From JAOUJD01 sp963726405 (lineage in GTDB: Bacteria > Pseudomonadota > Gammaproteobacteria > Burkholderiales > Burkholderiaceae_F), in the NCBI GenBank assembly GCA_963726405.1, contig CAVSCF010000009.1, forward strand, positions 1 to 64,000: a DNA stretch of 64,000 nucleotides, given 5' to 3'. Shown piece by piece: positions 34,729 to 43,354 of this stretch; positions within the stretch are counted from its first letter, which is position 1; each line of letters begins with the position of its first letter. The notes under the pieces are model-generated. The model did no database searches and was not told where the DNA came from. It worked only from the letters and a program-made list of their open reading frames with translations. Position numbers and translations under genes: made by a program.

Positions 34729-36765
34729 ATGCCGGGCGGCACGCCCTCGTCGCCGGCGGACGAAGCGCGCACGCTGCGCGCGGCGATCGACCGGGCCAAC
34801 CACGCGTACTACGTGCTCGATGCACCGGTCATGCCGGATGCCGAGTACGACCGCCTGTTCCGTCGTCTGCAGGAACTCGAAGCGGAGCACCCGGCACTGC
34901 TCACGCCGGACTCGCCCACCCAGCGTGTCGGCGGTGCGCCCCGTTCGGATCTGCCGGAAGTGCGCCACGCCGTGCCGATGCTCTCGATCCGCACCGAGAC
35001 CGATTCGGGACCGTCCGGGGCGCAGGCCTTCGACGCCCGCATCCGACGCGAACTGAAACTGGGTCCTGGCGACGCTCCCGTCGAGTACGCCGCGGAGCTG
35101 AAGTTCGACGGCCTTGCGGTGAGCCTGCGCTACGAACGTGGCGTGCTCGTCCGGGCGGCAACCCGCGGCGACGGCGAGGTCGGCGAGGACGTCACGCCCA
35201 ACGTGCGAACAATCCGGTCCATCCCGCTGCGCCTGGAAGGCGTGCAGGCGCCGGTGCTGGAGGTGCGCGGGGAAGTCTTCATGCGGCGCGACGAATTCGA
35301 GCGCCTCAACGAACGGCGGCGCGCGGCCGACGAGAAGGTGTTCGTGAACCCGCGCAACGCCGCCGCGGGGTTCCTGCGGCAGCTCGATTCGCGCATCACG
35401 GCGTCGCGCAACCTGTCCTTCTACTGCTACGGACTGGGGGAGATCGACGGCTGGGACGTGCCTCCCACGCATAGCGGCGTGCTGGATGCGCTGTCCCGCA
35501 TGGGGCTGCCGGTCACCGCCGACCGCACCGTGGCGCACGGCGCCGATGAACTGATCGCGTTTCATGCCGCCATCGCCGCGCGCAGGGATCGCCTGCCGTT
35601 CGACATCGATGGCGTGGTTTACAAGGTCAACTCGCTCCAGTTGCAGCGCGACCTCGGCTTCGTGTCGCGCGAGCCGCGCTGGGCGGTCGCCCACAAATAC
35701 CCCGCTCAGGAGGAAGTGACCCAGGTGCTGGGGATCGACGTGCAGGTCGGTCGCACGGGCAAGATCACGCCGGTCGCGCGTCTCGCGCCGGTGTTCGTCG
35801 GCGGCGTCACTGTCAGCAATGCGACCCTGCACAACGAGGATTACATCCGCACGCTCGACCTGCTGATCGGCGACATGGTGACCGTCAGGCGTGCGGGCGA
35901 CGTCATTCCGCAGATCGTCGCCGTGCTGCCGCAGCGTCGACCCACCGACGCTCGCGCATTCGCGATGCCCACGGCCTGCCCCGTGTGCGGATCGAGCGTT
36001 GCGCGCGACGAGGAGGAAAAGGACCTGCGCTGCACCGGAGGCCTCTTCTGCCCGGCCCAGCGCAAGCAGGCCCTGCTGCACTTCGCCGGCCGGCGAGCGA
36101 TGGACATCGAAGGCCTCGGCGACAAGCTCGTCGAGCAACTGGTCGATGCCGGACTGGTGCGCACCCCGGCGGACCTGTTCCGGCTCGGCCTCGGCACCCT
36201 GGAGGAGCTCGAACGCATGGGCCGGAAGTCGGCCGAGAACCTGCTGAAGGCGCTCGACCGCGCCCGCGACGTGACGCTCGAACGGTTCGTCTTCGCGCTC
36301 GGGATCCGCCATGTGGGGGAAACCACGGCCCGCGACCTGGCGCGCCACTTCGGCGCCCTCGACCCGCTGATGAACGCAGCCGAGGCCGAACTGCTGGAGG
36401 TGCCCGACGTCGGCCCGGTGGTTGCTTCTTCTGTCGCCCGTTTCTTCGCCGAACCGCACAACCGGGAGGTCATCGGGCAGTTGCGCGCCGCCGGCGTGCA
36501 GTGGCAGGAAGGGCCGCCGCAGCGGGCGGCGGTCGGACACCTGGCCGGCCGGACGTTCGTCCTCACCGGTACGCTGCCGCACTGGACGCGCGACGAAGCG
36601 AAGAGCCGGATCGAGGCGGCCGGAGGCAAGGTGTCCGGCTCGGTGTCGGCCAAGACCGACTACGTCGTCGCCGGGGACGAGGCGGGCAGCAAGCTCGACA
36701 AGGCCCGCGCGCTCGGCGTGGCGGTGATCGACGAACAGGAATTGAAGCGACTTCTGGAGAGCTAG
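34729..36765 (+). CDS. ligA: NAD-dependent DNA ligase
   Basis: A 678-aa LigA. Order: Ia domain, adenylation domain with AELKFDG (Lys125 takes AMP), OB fold, Cys4 zinc finger (CPVCG...CTGG..CP near 420), HhH repeats, and a C-terminal BRCT domain (TFVLTGTLPHWTRDEAK). It seals nicks during replication and repair using NAD. ATG 34729 follows directly the TA that bounds the MITE; the nearest ribosome-like bases (agcagg) belong to the MITE's end. Confidence 0.97.
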   Translation: MPGGTPSSPADEARTLRAAIDRANHAYYVLDAPVMPDAEYDRLFRRLQELEAEHPALLTPDSPTQRVGGAPRSDLPEVRHAVPMLSIRTETDSGPSGAQAFDARIRRELKLGPGDAPVEYAAELKFDGLAVSLRYERGVLVRAATRGDGEVGEDVTPNVRTIRSIPLRLEGVQAPVLEVRGEVFMRRDEFERLNERRRAADEKVFVNPRNAAAGFLRQLDSRITASRNLSFYCYGLGEIDGWDVPPTHSGVLDALSRMGLPVTADRTVAHGADELIAFHAAIAARRDRLPFDIDGVVYKVNSLQLQRDLGFVSREPRWAVAHKYPAQEEVTQVLGIDVQVGRTGKITPVARLAPVFVGGVTVSNATLHNEDYIRTLDLLIGDMVTVRRAGDVIPQIVAVLPQRRPTDARAFAMPTACPVCGSSVARDEEEKDLRCTGGLFCPAQRKQALLHFAGRRAMDIEGLGDKLVEQLVDAGLVRTPADLFRLGLGTLEELERMGRKSAENLLKALDRARDVTLERFVFALGIRHVGETTARDLARHFGALDPLMNAAEAELLEVPDVGPVVASSVARFFAEPHNREVIGQLRAAGVQWQEGPPQRAAVGHLAGRTFVLTGTLPHWTRDEAKSRIEAAGGKVSGSVSAKTDYVVAGDEAGSKLDKARALGVAVIDEQELKRLLES

Positions 36766-37512
36766 GTGTACGCAATCATCGGCGGCAGCGGATTGGCGAA
36801 GCTCACGGCGCTCGAGGCGCCGCGGCGTCAGGTCATGCGCACTCCGTACGGCGAGCCCTCGGGCGCGCTGACCTTCGGCCGCCTCGCCGGGGCCGACGTC
36901 GTGTTCCTCGCGCGGCACGGCTACGGGCACCGGATCGCGCCGCACGAGATCAACTACCGCGCCAACATCTGGGCGCTGAAGGAACTGAAGGTCGACGGGG
37001 TCATCTCCGTGGCCACGGTGGGCGGAATCCGGGCGGACCTCGGTCCCGGCGTTCTGGTGCTGCCGCACCAGATCATCGACTACACGCACAGCCGCAAGTC
37101 GACGTTCTTCGAGGGCTCCGAGAACCCGGTCATCCATGTCGACTTCACGCTTCCCTATACGGCGCCGTTGCGGGCGGGGCTGCTCGCCGCGGCCGCCGCA
37201 TGCGGCGAGCCCCTGATCGACGGCGGGGTCTACGCCTGCACCCAGGGGCCGCGGCTCGAGACCGCGGCGGAGATCGAGCGCATCGCGCGCGACGGCGGGC
37301 ACATGGTGGGCATGACCGGAATGCCGGAAGCGGTGCTGGCGCGCGAGGTGGGCCTGGCCTACGCGACGCTCGGCGTCGTGGTCAATCATGCGGCGGGCTT
37401 CGGCACCAGCAAGGACGCGATCCTGCTCGACGAACTCGACCGCGTGATGAGCGTGACGGTCACGCGCGCGGTGCGCATCCTGATGGCGTTCGTCGGCGGG
37501 GCGCGCGCGTGA
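36766..37512 (+). CDS. S-methyl-5'-thioadenosine/thioinosine phosphorylase
   Basis: A 248-aa PNP-family protein starting GTG right after the ligA stop. YAIIGGSGL, ARHGYGHRIAPHEINYRANI and the phosphate and base sites (GMTGMPEAVLARE) identify the MTAP group. The short length and MTGMPEA fit the bacterial methylthioinosine phosphorylases, which recycle polyamine by-products; adenosine versus inosine specificity is not certain. Its TGA overlaps the def start (GTGA). Confidence 0.88.
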   Translation: MYAIIGGSGLAKLTALEAPRRQVMRTPYGEPSGALTFGRLAGADVVFLARHGYGHRIAPHEINYRANIWALKELKVDGVISVATVGGIRADLGPGVLVLPHQIIDYTHSRKSTFFEGSENPVIHVDFTLPYTAPLRAGLLAAAAACGEPLIDGGVYACTQGPRLETAAEIERIARDGGHMVGMTGMPEAVLAREVGLAYATLGVVVNHAAGFGTSKDAILLDELDRVMSVTVTRAVRILMAFVGGARA

Positions 37513-38054
37513 TCCGCGAGATCCTTCGCATGGGCGATCCGCGCCTGCTGCGCGTGTCCGAACCCGTCCGCGACTTCGGCGCGCCGGAACTGCGCACGCT
37601 CGTCGACGACATGTTCGAAACCATGCAGGCGGCCAGCGGCGCAGGGCTGGCGGCCCCGCAGATCGGCGTGCCGCTGCGCCTGGTCATCTTTGGCTACACC
37701 GATGCATCGGCGCGCAACCCGCGCTACCCGGATGCCGACCCCGTCCCGCGGACGATCCTGATCAATCCGGTACTGGAGCCTTTGACCGACGAGATGGAAG
37801 AGGGCTGGGAGGGCTGCCTGTCCGTCCCCGGACTGCGCGGCGTCGTGCCCAGGATCCGGAGGTTGCGCTACAGCGGCTACGACATCGACGGACAGCGGAT
37901 CGAGCGCATCGCCGACGGGTTCCATGCGCGCGTCGTGCAGCACGAATGCGACCACCTCGACGGCATTCTCTATCCAATGCGCGTCGAGGACTTCAGCCGC
38001 TTTGGCTTCACGGACGTGCTGTTCCCGGAACTGGCCGGGCAGAGCGACGACTAG
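37509..38054 (+). CDS. def: Peptide deformylase
   Basis: A 181-aa metallo-enzyme that removes the formyl group from new proteins. All three motifs are present: GAGLAAPQIG (44-53), EGCLS (101-105) and HECDH (145-149), giving Cys, His and His for the iron. The start is GTG 37509, overlapping the phosphorylase stop. No fmt follows, so this may be an extra copy or a separate locus; the family often has two. Confidence 0.95.
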   Translation: MIREILRMGDPRLLRVSEPVRDFGAPELRTLVDDMFETMQAASGAGLAAPQIGVPLRLVIFGYTDASARNPRYPDADPVPRTILINPVLEPLTDEMEEGWEGCLSVPGLRGVVPRIRRLRYSGYDIDGQRIERIADGFHARVVQHECDHLDGILYPMRVEDFSRFGFTDVLFPELAGQSDD

Positions 38055-38108
38055 ACATGGGTACGGCCTTTTCGGCCTCTGAGTCCAGGTCGCCCACTTG
38101 TTGTTGCG

Positions 38109-38126
38109 GTAGCACATCAGTGCTAC
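38109..38126 (+). promoter_or_regulatory. Operator-like palindrome of the toxin-antitoxin operon
   Basis: GTAGCAC-ATCA-GTGCTAC, 7-bp arms, 30 bp before the antitoxin start. Ribbon-helix-helix antitoxins usually bind such sites and repress their own operon. Confidence 0.65.
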
Positions 38127-38155
38127 AGTCAACGAAACTGCGACGCGGAGTTCCC

Positions 38156-38440
38156 ATGTCCACGACCACGATCCGAATCGATGATGCCCTGAAGGCCCGA
38201 GTGGCCGCGGCAGCCGAACGTGCAGGAAAGACCGCCCACAGCTTCATCCTCGATGCCATCGCTCAAACGGTAGAGCAGGCCGAACTGACGGATAGCTTCC
38301 ACCACGAGGCGGACGAGCGTTGGGCCAGGATTCTCTCCAAGGGAAAGACGGTTGCTTGGGATGAAATGAGGGCCTACCTTGCTGCACGCGCGACCGGGAA
38401 GGCACCACCGAAACCGCGCTCCCGGAAGCTGGCTCGGTAG
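38156..38440 (+). CDS. Ribbon-helix-helix antitoxin (CopG family)
   Basis: A 94-aa protein. STTTIRIDDALKARVAAAAE is the ribbon-helix-helix DNA-binding part; the second half is acidic then basic (TVAWDEMRAYLAARATGK), as in antitoxin tails that wrap the toxin. It starts 30 bp after a palindromic operator and ends 7 bp before the RelE/ParE-like gene, the order expected for an antitoxin. It should neutralise the toxin and repress its own promoter. Confidence 0.88.
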   Translation: MSTTTIRIDDALKARVAAAAERAGKTAHSFILDAIAQTVEQAELTDSFHHEADERWARILSKGKTVAWDEMRAYLAARATGKAPPKPRSRKLAR

Positions 38441-38447
38441 CACGTTC

Positions 38448-38747
38448 ATGGCCCGGATCGAGGCAGCGCCCGAGATCTTCGATGACTTCGACAGGATCTT
38501 CGATCACCTCGCGCAGTTCGACGTCGCCGCCGCGTCAGCTCGAATCGAAGAAATCCTTCAAGCCGTGCGGGTCTTGGCGAGCAGCCCGCATATCGGGCGG
38601 CCGGCCAAAGGCAGTACGCGCGAGTTGGTGATCGGGCGAGGAGCGGCAGGCTACGTCGCGTTGTATCGCTATGTGCCTGAGATCGATACGGTCTTCGTGC
38701 TTGCCGTCCGCAGCCAGCGCGAGGCTGGATTTCTGCGTGAACCGTAG
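38448..38747 (+). CDS. RelE/ParE-type toxin
   Basis: A 99-aa protein with the RelE/ParE fold: a helical N-terminus (APEIFDDFDRIFDHLAQF), a PHIGRPAKGSTRELVIG turn and the strand ending YVALYRYVPEIDTVFVLAV, closing with RSQREAGF. ParE types poison gyrase, RelE types cut mRNA; the two cannot be told apart here, though the GRP...RE pattern leans to ParE. It follows the antitoxin by 7 bp. Confidence 0.88.
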   Translation: MARIEAAPEIFDDFDRIFDHLAQFDVAAASARIEEILQAVRVLASSPHIGRPAKGSTRELVIGRGAAGYVALYRYVPEIDTVFVLAVRSQREAGFLREP

Positions 38748-38795
38748 TTCCTGCCACCAGGGAGACCTCGGGCGATTGGAGCCGATTCGTTCGGT

Positions 38796-41351
38796 TCAGG
38801 GCGCGATCGCCTCGAGCAGGTCGCCCTCGATCTCGAGTTGCGTCTTCGCGTCGCTCAGTTCCGCCCCGGAAATCAGGAAGACGTCCTCGGCGCGTTCGCC
38901 GAGCGTCAGAACCTTGGCGGTGTGGACGACGAGCCGGTGCTGCGCGAGCACGCGGGCGATCGAATAGAGCAGGCCCAGGCGGTCGGTGGCGGTCACGGTC
39001 AGGAGATAGCGCGGACCGCTTTCGTCGGGTTGCAGGTGAACACTCGGCGCCACGGGAAAATGGCGCGATTGCCGCGACATGCGGCCCTTCATTGGCGTCG
39101 GCAGTTCGTGCTGCTTGCCGATCCAGTCGGCCAGTTCGTGCTCCACCTGGCTCAGCAGTTCGCGGTAGTGCGGACTGCGGCCGTTGTCGGTGACCAGGAA
39201 CGTGTCGAGCGCGTACCCGTGGCGGGTCGTGTGGATGCGCGCATCGAGAATGCTGAGGTTGCGGCTCTCGAAGTAGCCGCAGACCCGCGCGAAGAGGTCC
39301 TTCTGGTCCTTCACGTAGATGAGCACCTCGGCGCCTTCGCCGATGCGTGCCAGCCGCGCCCGCACCACCGGCTTCGCGGTGTTCACCCGGGCGAAGAGCG
39401 AGCGCGTGTGCCAGGCGATGTCCTGCGCGCTGTGGCGCAGGAAGTAGACGACGTCGAACTGGTCCCACAGCTCGTTGCGCGCGTCGTCCGACAGTCCGTA
39501 CAGGCGCAGGATGTGCAGTGCTTCCTGCTTGCGCCCTTCGAGCACCGCCGAGGGCGCCACGGTGCCGCCGCCCAGCAGCCGTCGCGTCGATCGGAAGAGA
39601 TCCTCCAGCAGCTTGCCCTTCCACGCGTTCCACACCTTCGGGCTGGTGCCGCGGATGTCCGCGACCGTCAGCAGGTACAGCGCGACGAGGGCGCGTTCCG
39701 ACTTCACGACGTCGGCGAACCGGTGGATCACCTTTTCGTCGGCGAGATCCTGCTTCTGAGCCACGGTCGACATCGTCAGGTGGTGCCGGACGAGGAACCC
39801 GACGAAGTCGGCCTCATCACGGTCGAGCCCATGGTCGCGGCAGAAGCGACGCGCGTCGCGCGCGCCGAGTTCGCTGTGGTCGCCGCCGCGGCCCTTGGCG
39901 ATGTCGTGGAAGAGGGCGGCGATGTACAGCAGCCACGGCTTCTCGAAATCGGCGATGAGCTGACTGCACAGCGGATACTCATGCGCGTACTCGGCGAGCG
40001 AGAAGCGCCTCAGGTTGCGCAGCACCTGCAGGATGTGCTGATCGACCGTGTAGACGTGAAACAGGTCGTGCTGCATCTGCCCCACGATGCGGCGGAACAC
40101 CGGCAGGTAGCGCCCGAGCACCGACAGCTGGTTCATGCGGCGCAACTCGTGCAGCACGCCCTTGGGCTGCTGCAGCAGCTCGAGGAAGGTCGCGCGGTTG
40201 CGCCGTTCGCGCCGGTAGGCCCCATCGATGGTCAGGCGGGCGTGCCACAGGGCGCGCATCAGCCGCGGGGACATGCCCTTGAGCTCCTGGTGCTTCGCCT
40301 TCAGGAGGAAGGCCCGCAGGATGCCGTTCGGGTCGCGCTCCAGCACCGTTTCGTCGTCGATGTCGAGCAGCTCGCCACGCGCGACGAATGTCTCGTCGAG
40401 CGGCACGCCGGGGCCGTGCTCCCGGGCGTAGACGCGCTGCTCGATGTTGAGCAGCACGGCGGTGTTCATCTGCGTGATGACCTTCGCCGAGCGGTAGTAG
40501 TGCTGCATCAGCAGTTCGCTGGCGCGCTTGGCCTGGGTCGGCTGGAAGCCGGCCTGCAGCGCGACCGCGTTCTGGATGTCGAAGACGAGGCGGTCTTCGC
40601 GGCGGCCGGTCACGAGGTGCAGGCGCGCGCGGATCTCCTTCACGCGGCGCTCGGACAGCCGGATGATGTTCGCCTCTGCCGCCGTGAGCAGCCCCCGGCG
40701 CGCCAGTTCGCCCCAGTGCGTGCCGTAGCCCACGGCCCGGGCGATCCACAGCACGACGTGCAGGTCGCGCAGGCCACCGGGGCTCTCCTTGACGTTCGGC
40801 TCGAGGCTGTACGGGGTCTCGTTGTACTTCGTGTGGCGCTGCTGCTGTTCCAGCACCTTGGCCTGGAAATACGCCTCGCGATCCACGGCGCCAACGACCG
40901 CCCGCGAAAAGCTTTCGAACTGACGACGGGAACCGGCGATCAGCCGCGACTCGAGCATCGACGTGAGCACGGTGACGTCCCGCGCCGCTTCTTCGCGGCA
41001 CTCCTCGAGCGTGCGCACGCTGTGGCCCAGCGCGAGCCCGAGGTCCCAGAGCAGCCCGACGAGGTTCTCGATGGTCGCGCGGTCCGCCTCGTTGGGCGCC
41101 TGCCTCAGCAGGATCAGGACGTCGACGTCCGAATGGGGGAAGAGTTCGCCGCGGCCGTAGCCGCCCACGGCGATCAGCGAAGCGCGCCGGGTGATGCCGC
41201 TCGCCTCGGCGACTTCCCGCAGCAGGTGATCGACCGCCCGTGCGAGGCCGTGCAGCAGGGCGTCAACCGAGCCGCCCGCGTTGAACTTCGCGACCAACGC
41301 ATCGCGTTCCTGCCGCAGCCGATCGCGCAGCTTGAACGCGCCGTCGTTCAT
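38796..41351 (-). CDS. glnD: PII uridylyl-transferase / uridylyl-removing enzyme
   Basis: An 851-aa GlnD. The nucleotidyltransferase domain has GGYGRGELFPHSDVDVLI with metal Asp75 and Asp77; the HD domain (about 450-560) has ALFHDIAKGRGGDHSELG; two ACT domains (about 680-850) sense glutamine. It adds or removes UMP on PII to report nitrogen status. It lies 4 bp after map on the same strand, the common proteobacterial pairing. Confidence 0.97.
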   Translation of the reverse strand: MNDGAFKLRDRLRQERDALVAKFNAGGSVDALLHGLARAVDHLLREVAEASGITRRASLIAVGGYGRGELFPHSDVDVLILLRQAPNEADRATIENLVGLLWDLGLALGHSVRTLEECREEAARDVTVLTSMLESRLIAGSRRQFESFSRAVVGAVDREAYFQAKVLEQQQRHTKYNETPYSLEPNVKESPGGLRDLHVVLWIARAVGYGTHWGELARRGLLTAAEANIIRLSERRVKEIRARLHLVTGRREDRLVFDIQNAVALQAGFQPTQAKRASELLMQHYYRSAKVITQMNTAVLLNIEQRVYAREHGPGVPLDETFVARGELLDIDDETVLERDPNGILRAFLLKAKHQELKGMSPRLMRALWHARLTIDGAYRRERRNRATFLELLQQPKGVLHELRRMNQLSVLGRYLPVFRRIVGQMQHDLFHVYTVDQHILQVLRNLRRFSLAEYAHEYPLCSQLIADFEKPWLLYIAALFHDIAKGRGGDHSELGARDARRFCRDHGLDRDEADFVGFLVRHHLTMSTVAQKQDLADEKVIHRFADVVKSERALVALYLLTVADIRGTSPKVWNAWKGKLLEDLFRSTRRLLGGGTVAPSAVLEGRKQEALHILRLYGLSDDARNELWDQFDVVYFLRHSAQDIAWHTRSLFARVNTAKPVVRARLARIGEGAEVLIYVKDQKDLFARVCGYFESRNLSILDARIHTTRHGYALDTFLVTDNGRSPHYRELLSQVEHELADWIGKQHELPTPMKGRMSRQSRHFPVAPSVHLQPDESGPRYLLTVTATDRLGLLYSIARVLAQHRLVVHTAKVLTLGERAEDVFLISGAELSDAKTQLEIEGDLLEAIAP

Positions 41352-41355
41352 CGAC

Positions 41356-42183
41356 TCACGCCGTGGCGGGCTCGGAGGCCGGCCGTTCGATGAACGCCGG
41401 GGGCGGCGGGGTCCCGGCCGAGACGGTCAGCACCTCGTAGCCGGAGGCCGTGACGAGCACCGTGTGCTCCCATTGGGCGGACAGGCTGTGGTCCTTGGTG
41501 ACGATGGTCCAGCCGTCCGCCAGTTCCTTGATCTCGCGGCGGCCGGCATTGATCATCGGCTCGACCGTGAAGATCATCCCGGCGGAGAGCTTCTCGAGCG
41601 TGCCCGGCTTGCCGTAGTGCAGGATCTGCGGCTCCTCGTGGAACTTGCGGCCGATGCCGTGACCGCAGAATTCGCGCACGACGCTGAAGCCGTTCTTCTC
41701 GGCATGGGTCTGGATCGCGTGCCCGATGTCGCCGATGGTCGCCCCCGCGCGCACCTGCTGGATGCCGAGCCACATGCACTCGTACGTGACGTCGGACAAC
41801 CGACGCGCGCCGATCGAGGGCTCGCCCACGAAGAACATGCGGCTGGTGTCCCCGTGGTAGCCGTCCTTGATCACCGTGATGTCGATGTTCACCACGTCCC
41901 CGCTCTTCAGCAGCCGGTCACCCGGGATGCCGTGACAGACCTGGTGGTTCACCGAGGTGCAGATCGACTTCGGGAAGGGCCGGTACCCGGGCGGGGCGTA
42001 GTTCAGCGGCGCCGGAACCGTTCCCTGCACGCCGACCATGTAGTCGTGGCACAGGCGGTCCAGCTCTCCGGTGGTCACGCCCGGCCGCACGTGGGGGGTG
42101 ACGAAGTCGAGCACTTCCGCGGCCAGGCGGCCGGCCAGGCGCATGCCCTCGATGTCTTCCGGGGTCTTGATGACGATGGGCAT
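41356..42183 (-). CDS. map: Methionine aminopeptidase, type I
   Basis: A 275-aa type I enzyme that removes the initiator Met. Metal ligands lie in GDVVNIDITV, GYHGDTSRMF, CGHGIG, EEPQI and FTVEPMI, ending with WEHTVLVT. It shares the gap with rpsB, which runs the other way. Start ATG 42183 gives MPIVIKTPEDIEGMRLAGR. The C-terminus has about ten extra Pro and Ala residues. Confidence 0.96.
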   Translation of the reverse strand: MPIVIKTPEDIEGMRLAGRLAAEVLDFVTPHVRPGVTTGELDRLCHDYMVGVQGTVPAPLNYAPPGYRPFPKSICTSVNHQVCHGIPGDRLLKSGDVVNIDITVIKDGYHGDTSRMFFVGEPSIGARRLSDVTYECMWLGIQQVRAGATIGDIGHAIQTHAEKNGFSVVREFCGHGIGRKFHEEPQILHYGKPGTLEKLSAGMIFTVEPMINAGRREIKELADGWTIVTKDHSLSAQWEHTVLVTASGYEVLTVSAGTPPPPAFIERPASEPATA

Positions 42184-42204
42184 GGTGGGGGTCGGAACCT
42201 CAAC

Positions 42205-42234
42205 TTGAGCACTGCGTACGAAGGTGGCTATAAT
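42205..42234 (+). promoter_or_regulatory. Sigma-70 promoter of the rpsB operon
   Basis: TTGAGC (42205-42210) and TATAAT (42229-42234) with an 18-bp spacer. A start near 42241 leaves a 260-nt leader. Confidence 0.7.
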
Positions 42235-42240
42235 ATCGGG

Positions 42241-42501
42241 CTGTCTGGTCGCTTGAAAATCAATCACTTGGAATCTTGTTGCTGCCAGGTGAAAAAGCGC
42301 CCACTGGATAGAAGCGGGGAGCAGAAGCGGCGCCGGAACTTAGTCTGCCGGTCGCCTTTTCGGTTCCGCCTTCCGTTTCAGTGAGGCCAGGCAGAAATCG
42401 CGCGCAGCGCCACCAAGGTGCGGGTGTCCCGAACAGGTGTACGAACACCGGTCGGCCCCGCCTCGGCGTCTGCGTTGGACCCAACCTTGGAAAGGAAAGT
42501 C
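42241..42501 (+). other. Long rpsB leader, possibly structured
   Basis: No ORF. A hairpin with stem CGGAAC/GTTCCG (42334-42339 and 42363-42368) lies in the middle. S2 is known to regulate its own leader in other bacteria; whether this one does is not shown. The ribosome site ggaaagga precedes ATG 42502. Confidence 0.4.
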
Positions 42502-43254
42502 ATGTCAGTCACCATGCGTCAGATGCTGGAGGCCGGTGTTCATTTCGGCCACCAGACACGTTTCTGGAATCCGAAGATGGCGCCGTTCATCTTCGGTCAC
42601 CGCAACAAGATCCACATCATCAACCTCGAGCGCACGCTGGACCAGTTCCAGGCGGCGACGAAGTTCGTGCGCCAGCTGACCTCGAACCGCGGCACCGTCC
42701 TGTTCGTCGGCACCAAGCGCCAGGCCCGCGACACCATCGTCGAGGAGGCCAAGCGCTGCGGCATGCCCTTCGTCGACCAGCGCTGGCTCGGCGGCATGCT
42801 CACCAACTTCAAGACCGTCAAGGTCTCGATCAAGCGCCTGAAGGAGATGGAGCAGATCCTCGCCGACAACGGCACCGAGCGCATGACGAAGAAGGAAACG
42901 CTCGACTTCCACCGTGAAGTGGAAAAGCTCAACAAGTCGATCGGCGGAATCAAGGACATGAACGCGCTGCCGGACGCGCTGTTCGTGATCGACGTCGGCT
43001 ATCACAAGATCGCCATCCTGGAAGCCGCCAAGCTCGGCATTCCCGTGGTCGCGGTGGTCGACACCAACCACTCGCCTGAGAACATCGCCTACGTCATCCC
43101 GGGCAACGACGACTCGAGCCGTGCCGTGCGCCTGTATGCGCGCGGCATCGCCGACGCCGTGCTCGAGGGCAAGGCCGCCGCCCTGGCGGGCGTCGTCCAG
43201 GCCGTCACGGGCGGCGACGAGGAATTCGTCGAAATCAGCGAAGGCCAGGAGTAA
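42502..43254 (+). CDS. rpsB: 30S ribosomal protein S2
   Basis: A 250-aa S2. It opens MSVTMRQMLEAGVHFGHQTR and has the typical FVDQRWLGGMLTNFKTV and VVDTNHSPENIAYVIPGNDD segments. S2 joins late in 30S assembly. It leads the cluster that continues with tsf, pyrH and frr. A terminator-like hairpin separates it from tsf. Confidence 0.98.
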   Translation: MSVTMRQMLEAGVHFGHQTRFWNPKMAPFIFGHRNKIHIINLERTLDQFQAATKFVRQLTSNRGTVLFVGTKRQARDTIVEEAKRCGMPFVDQRWLGGMLTNFKTVKVSIKRLKEMEQILADNGTERMTKKETLDFHREVEKLNKSIGGIKDMNALPDALFVIDVGYHKIAILEAAKLGIPVVAVVDTNHSPENIAYVIPGNDDSSRAVRLYARGIADAVLEGKAAALAGVVQAVTGGDEEFVEISEGQE

Positions 43255-43282
43255 CTCGCGCCCGACGTGGCTCACGGCAACG

Positions 43283-43304
43283 AAGGGGCGCAAGCCCCTT
43301 TTTT
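43283..43304 (+). terminator. Terminator or attenuator between rpsB and tsf
   Basis: AAGGGGC-GCAA-GCCCCTT followed by tttt. It could lower tsf transcription relative to rpsB. Confidence 0.75.
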
Positions 43305-43354
43305 GCGATAACGAACACAGATCAACGCACACAACGAACAGGCAGGAGCAGTCA

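Noticed and set aside
38838..41393. An 851-codon open frame antisense to glnD
   Set aside because: Shadow of glnD, with no recognisable domains.
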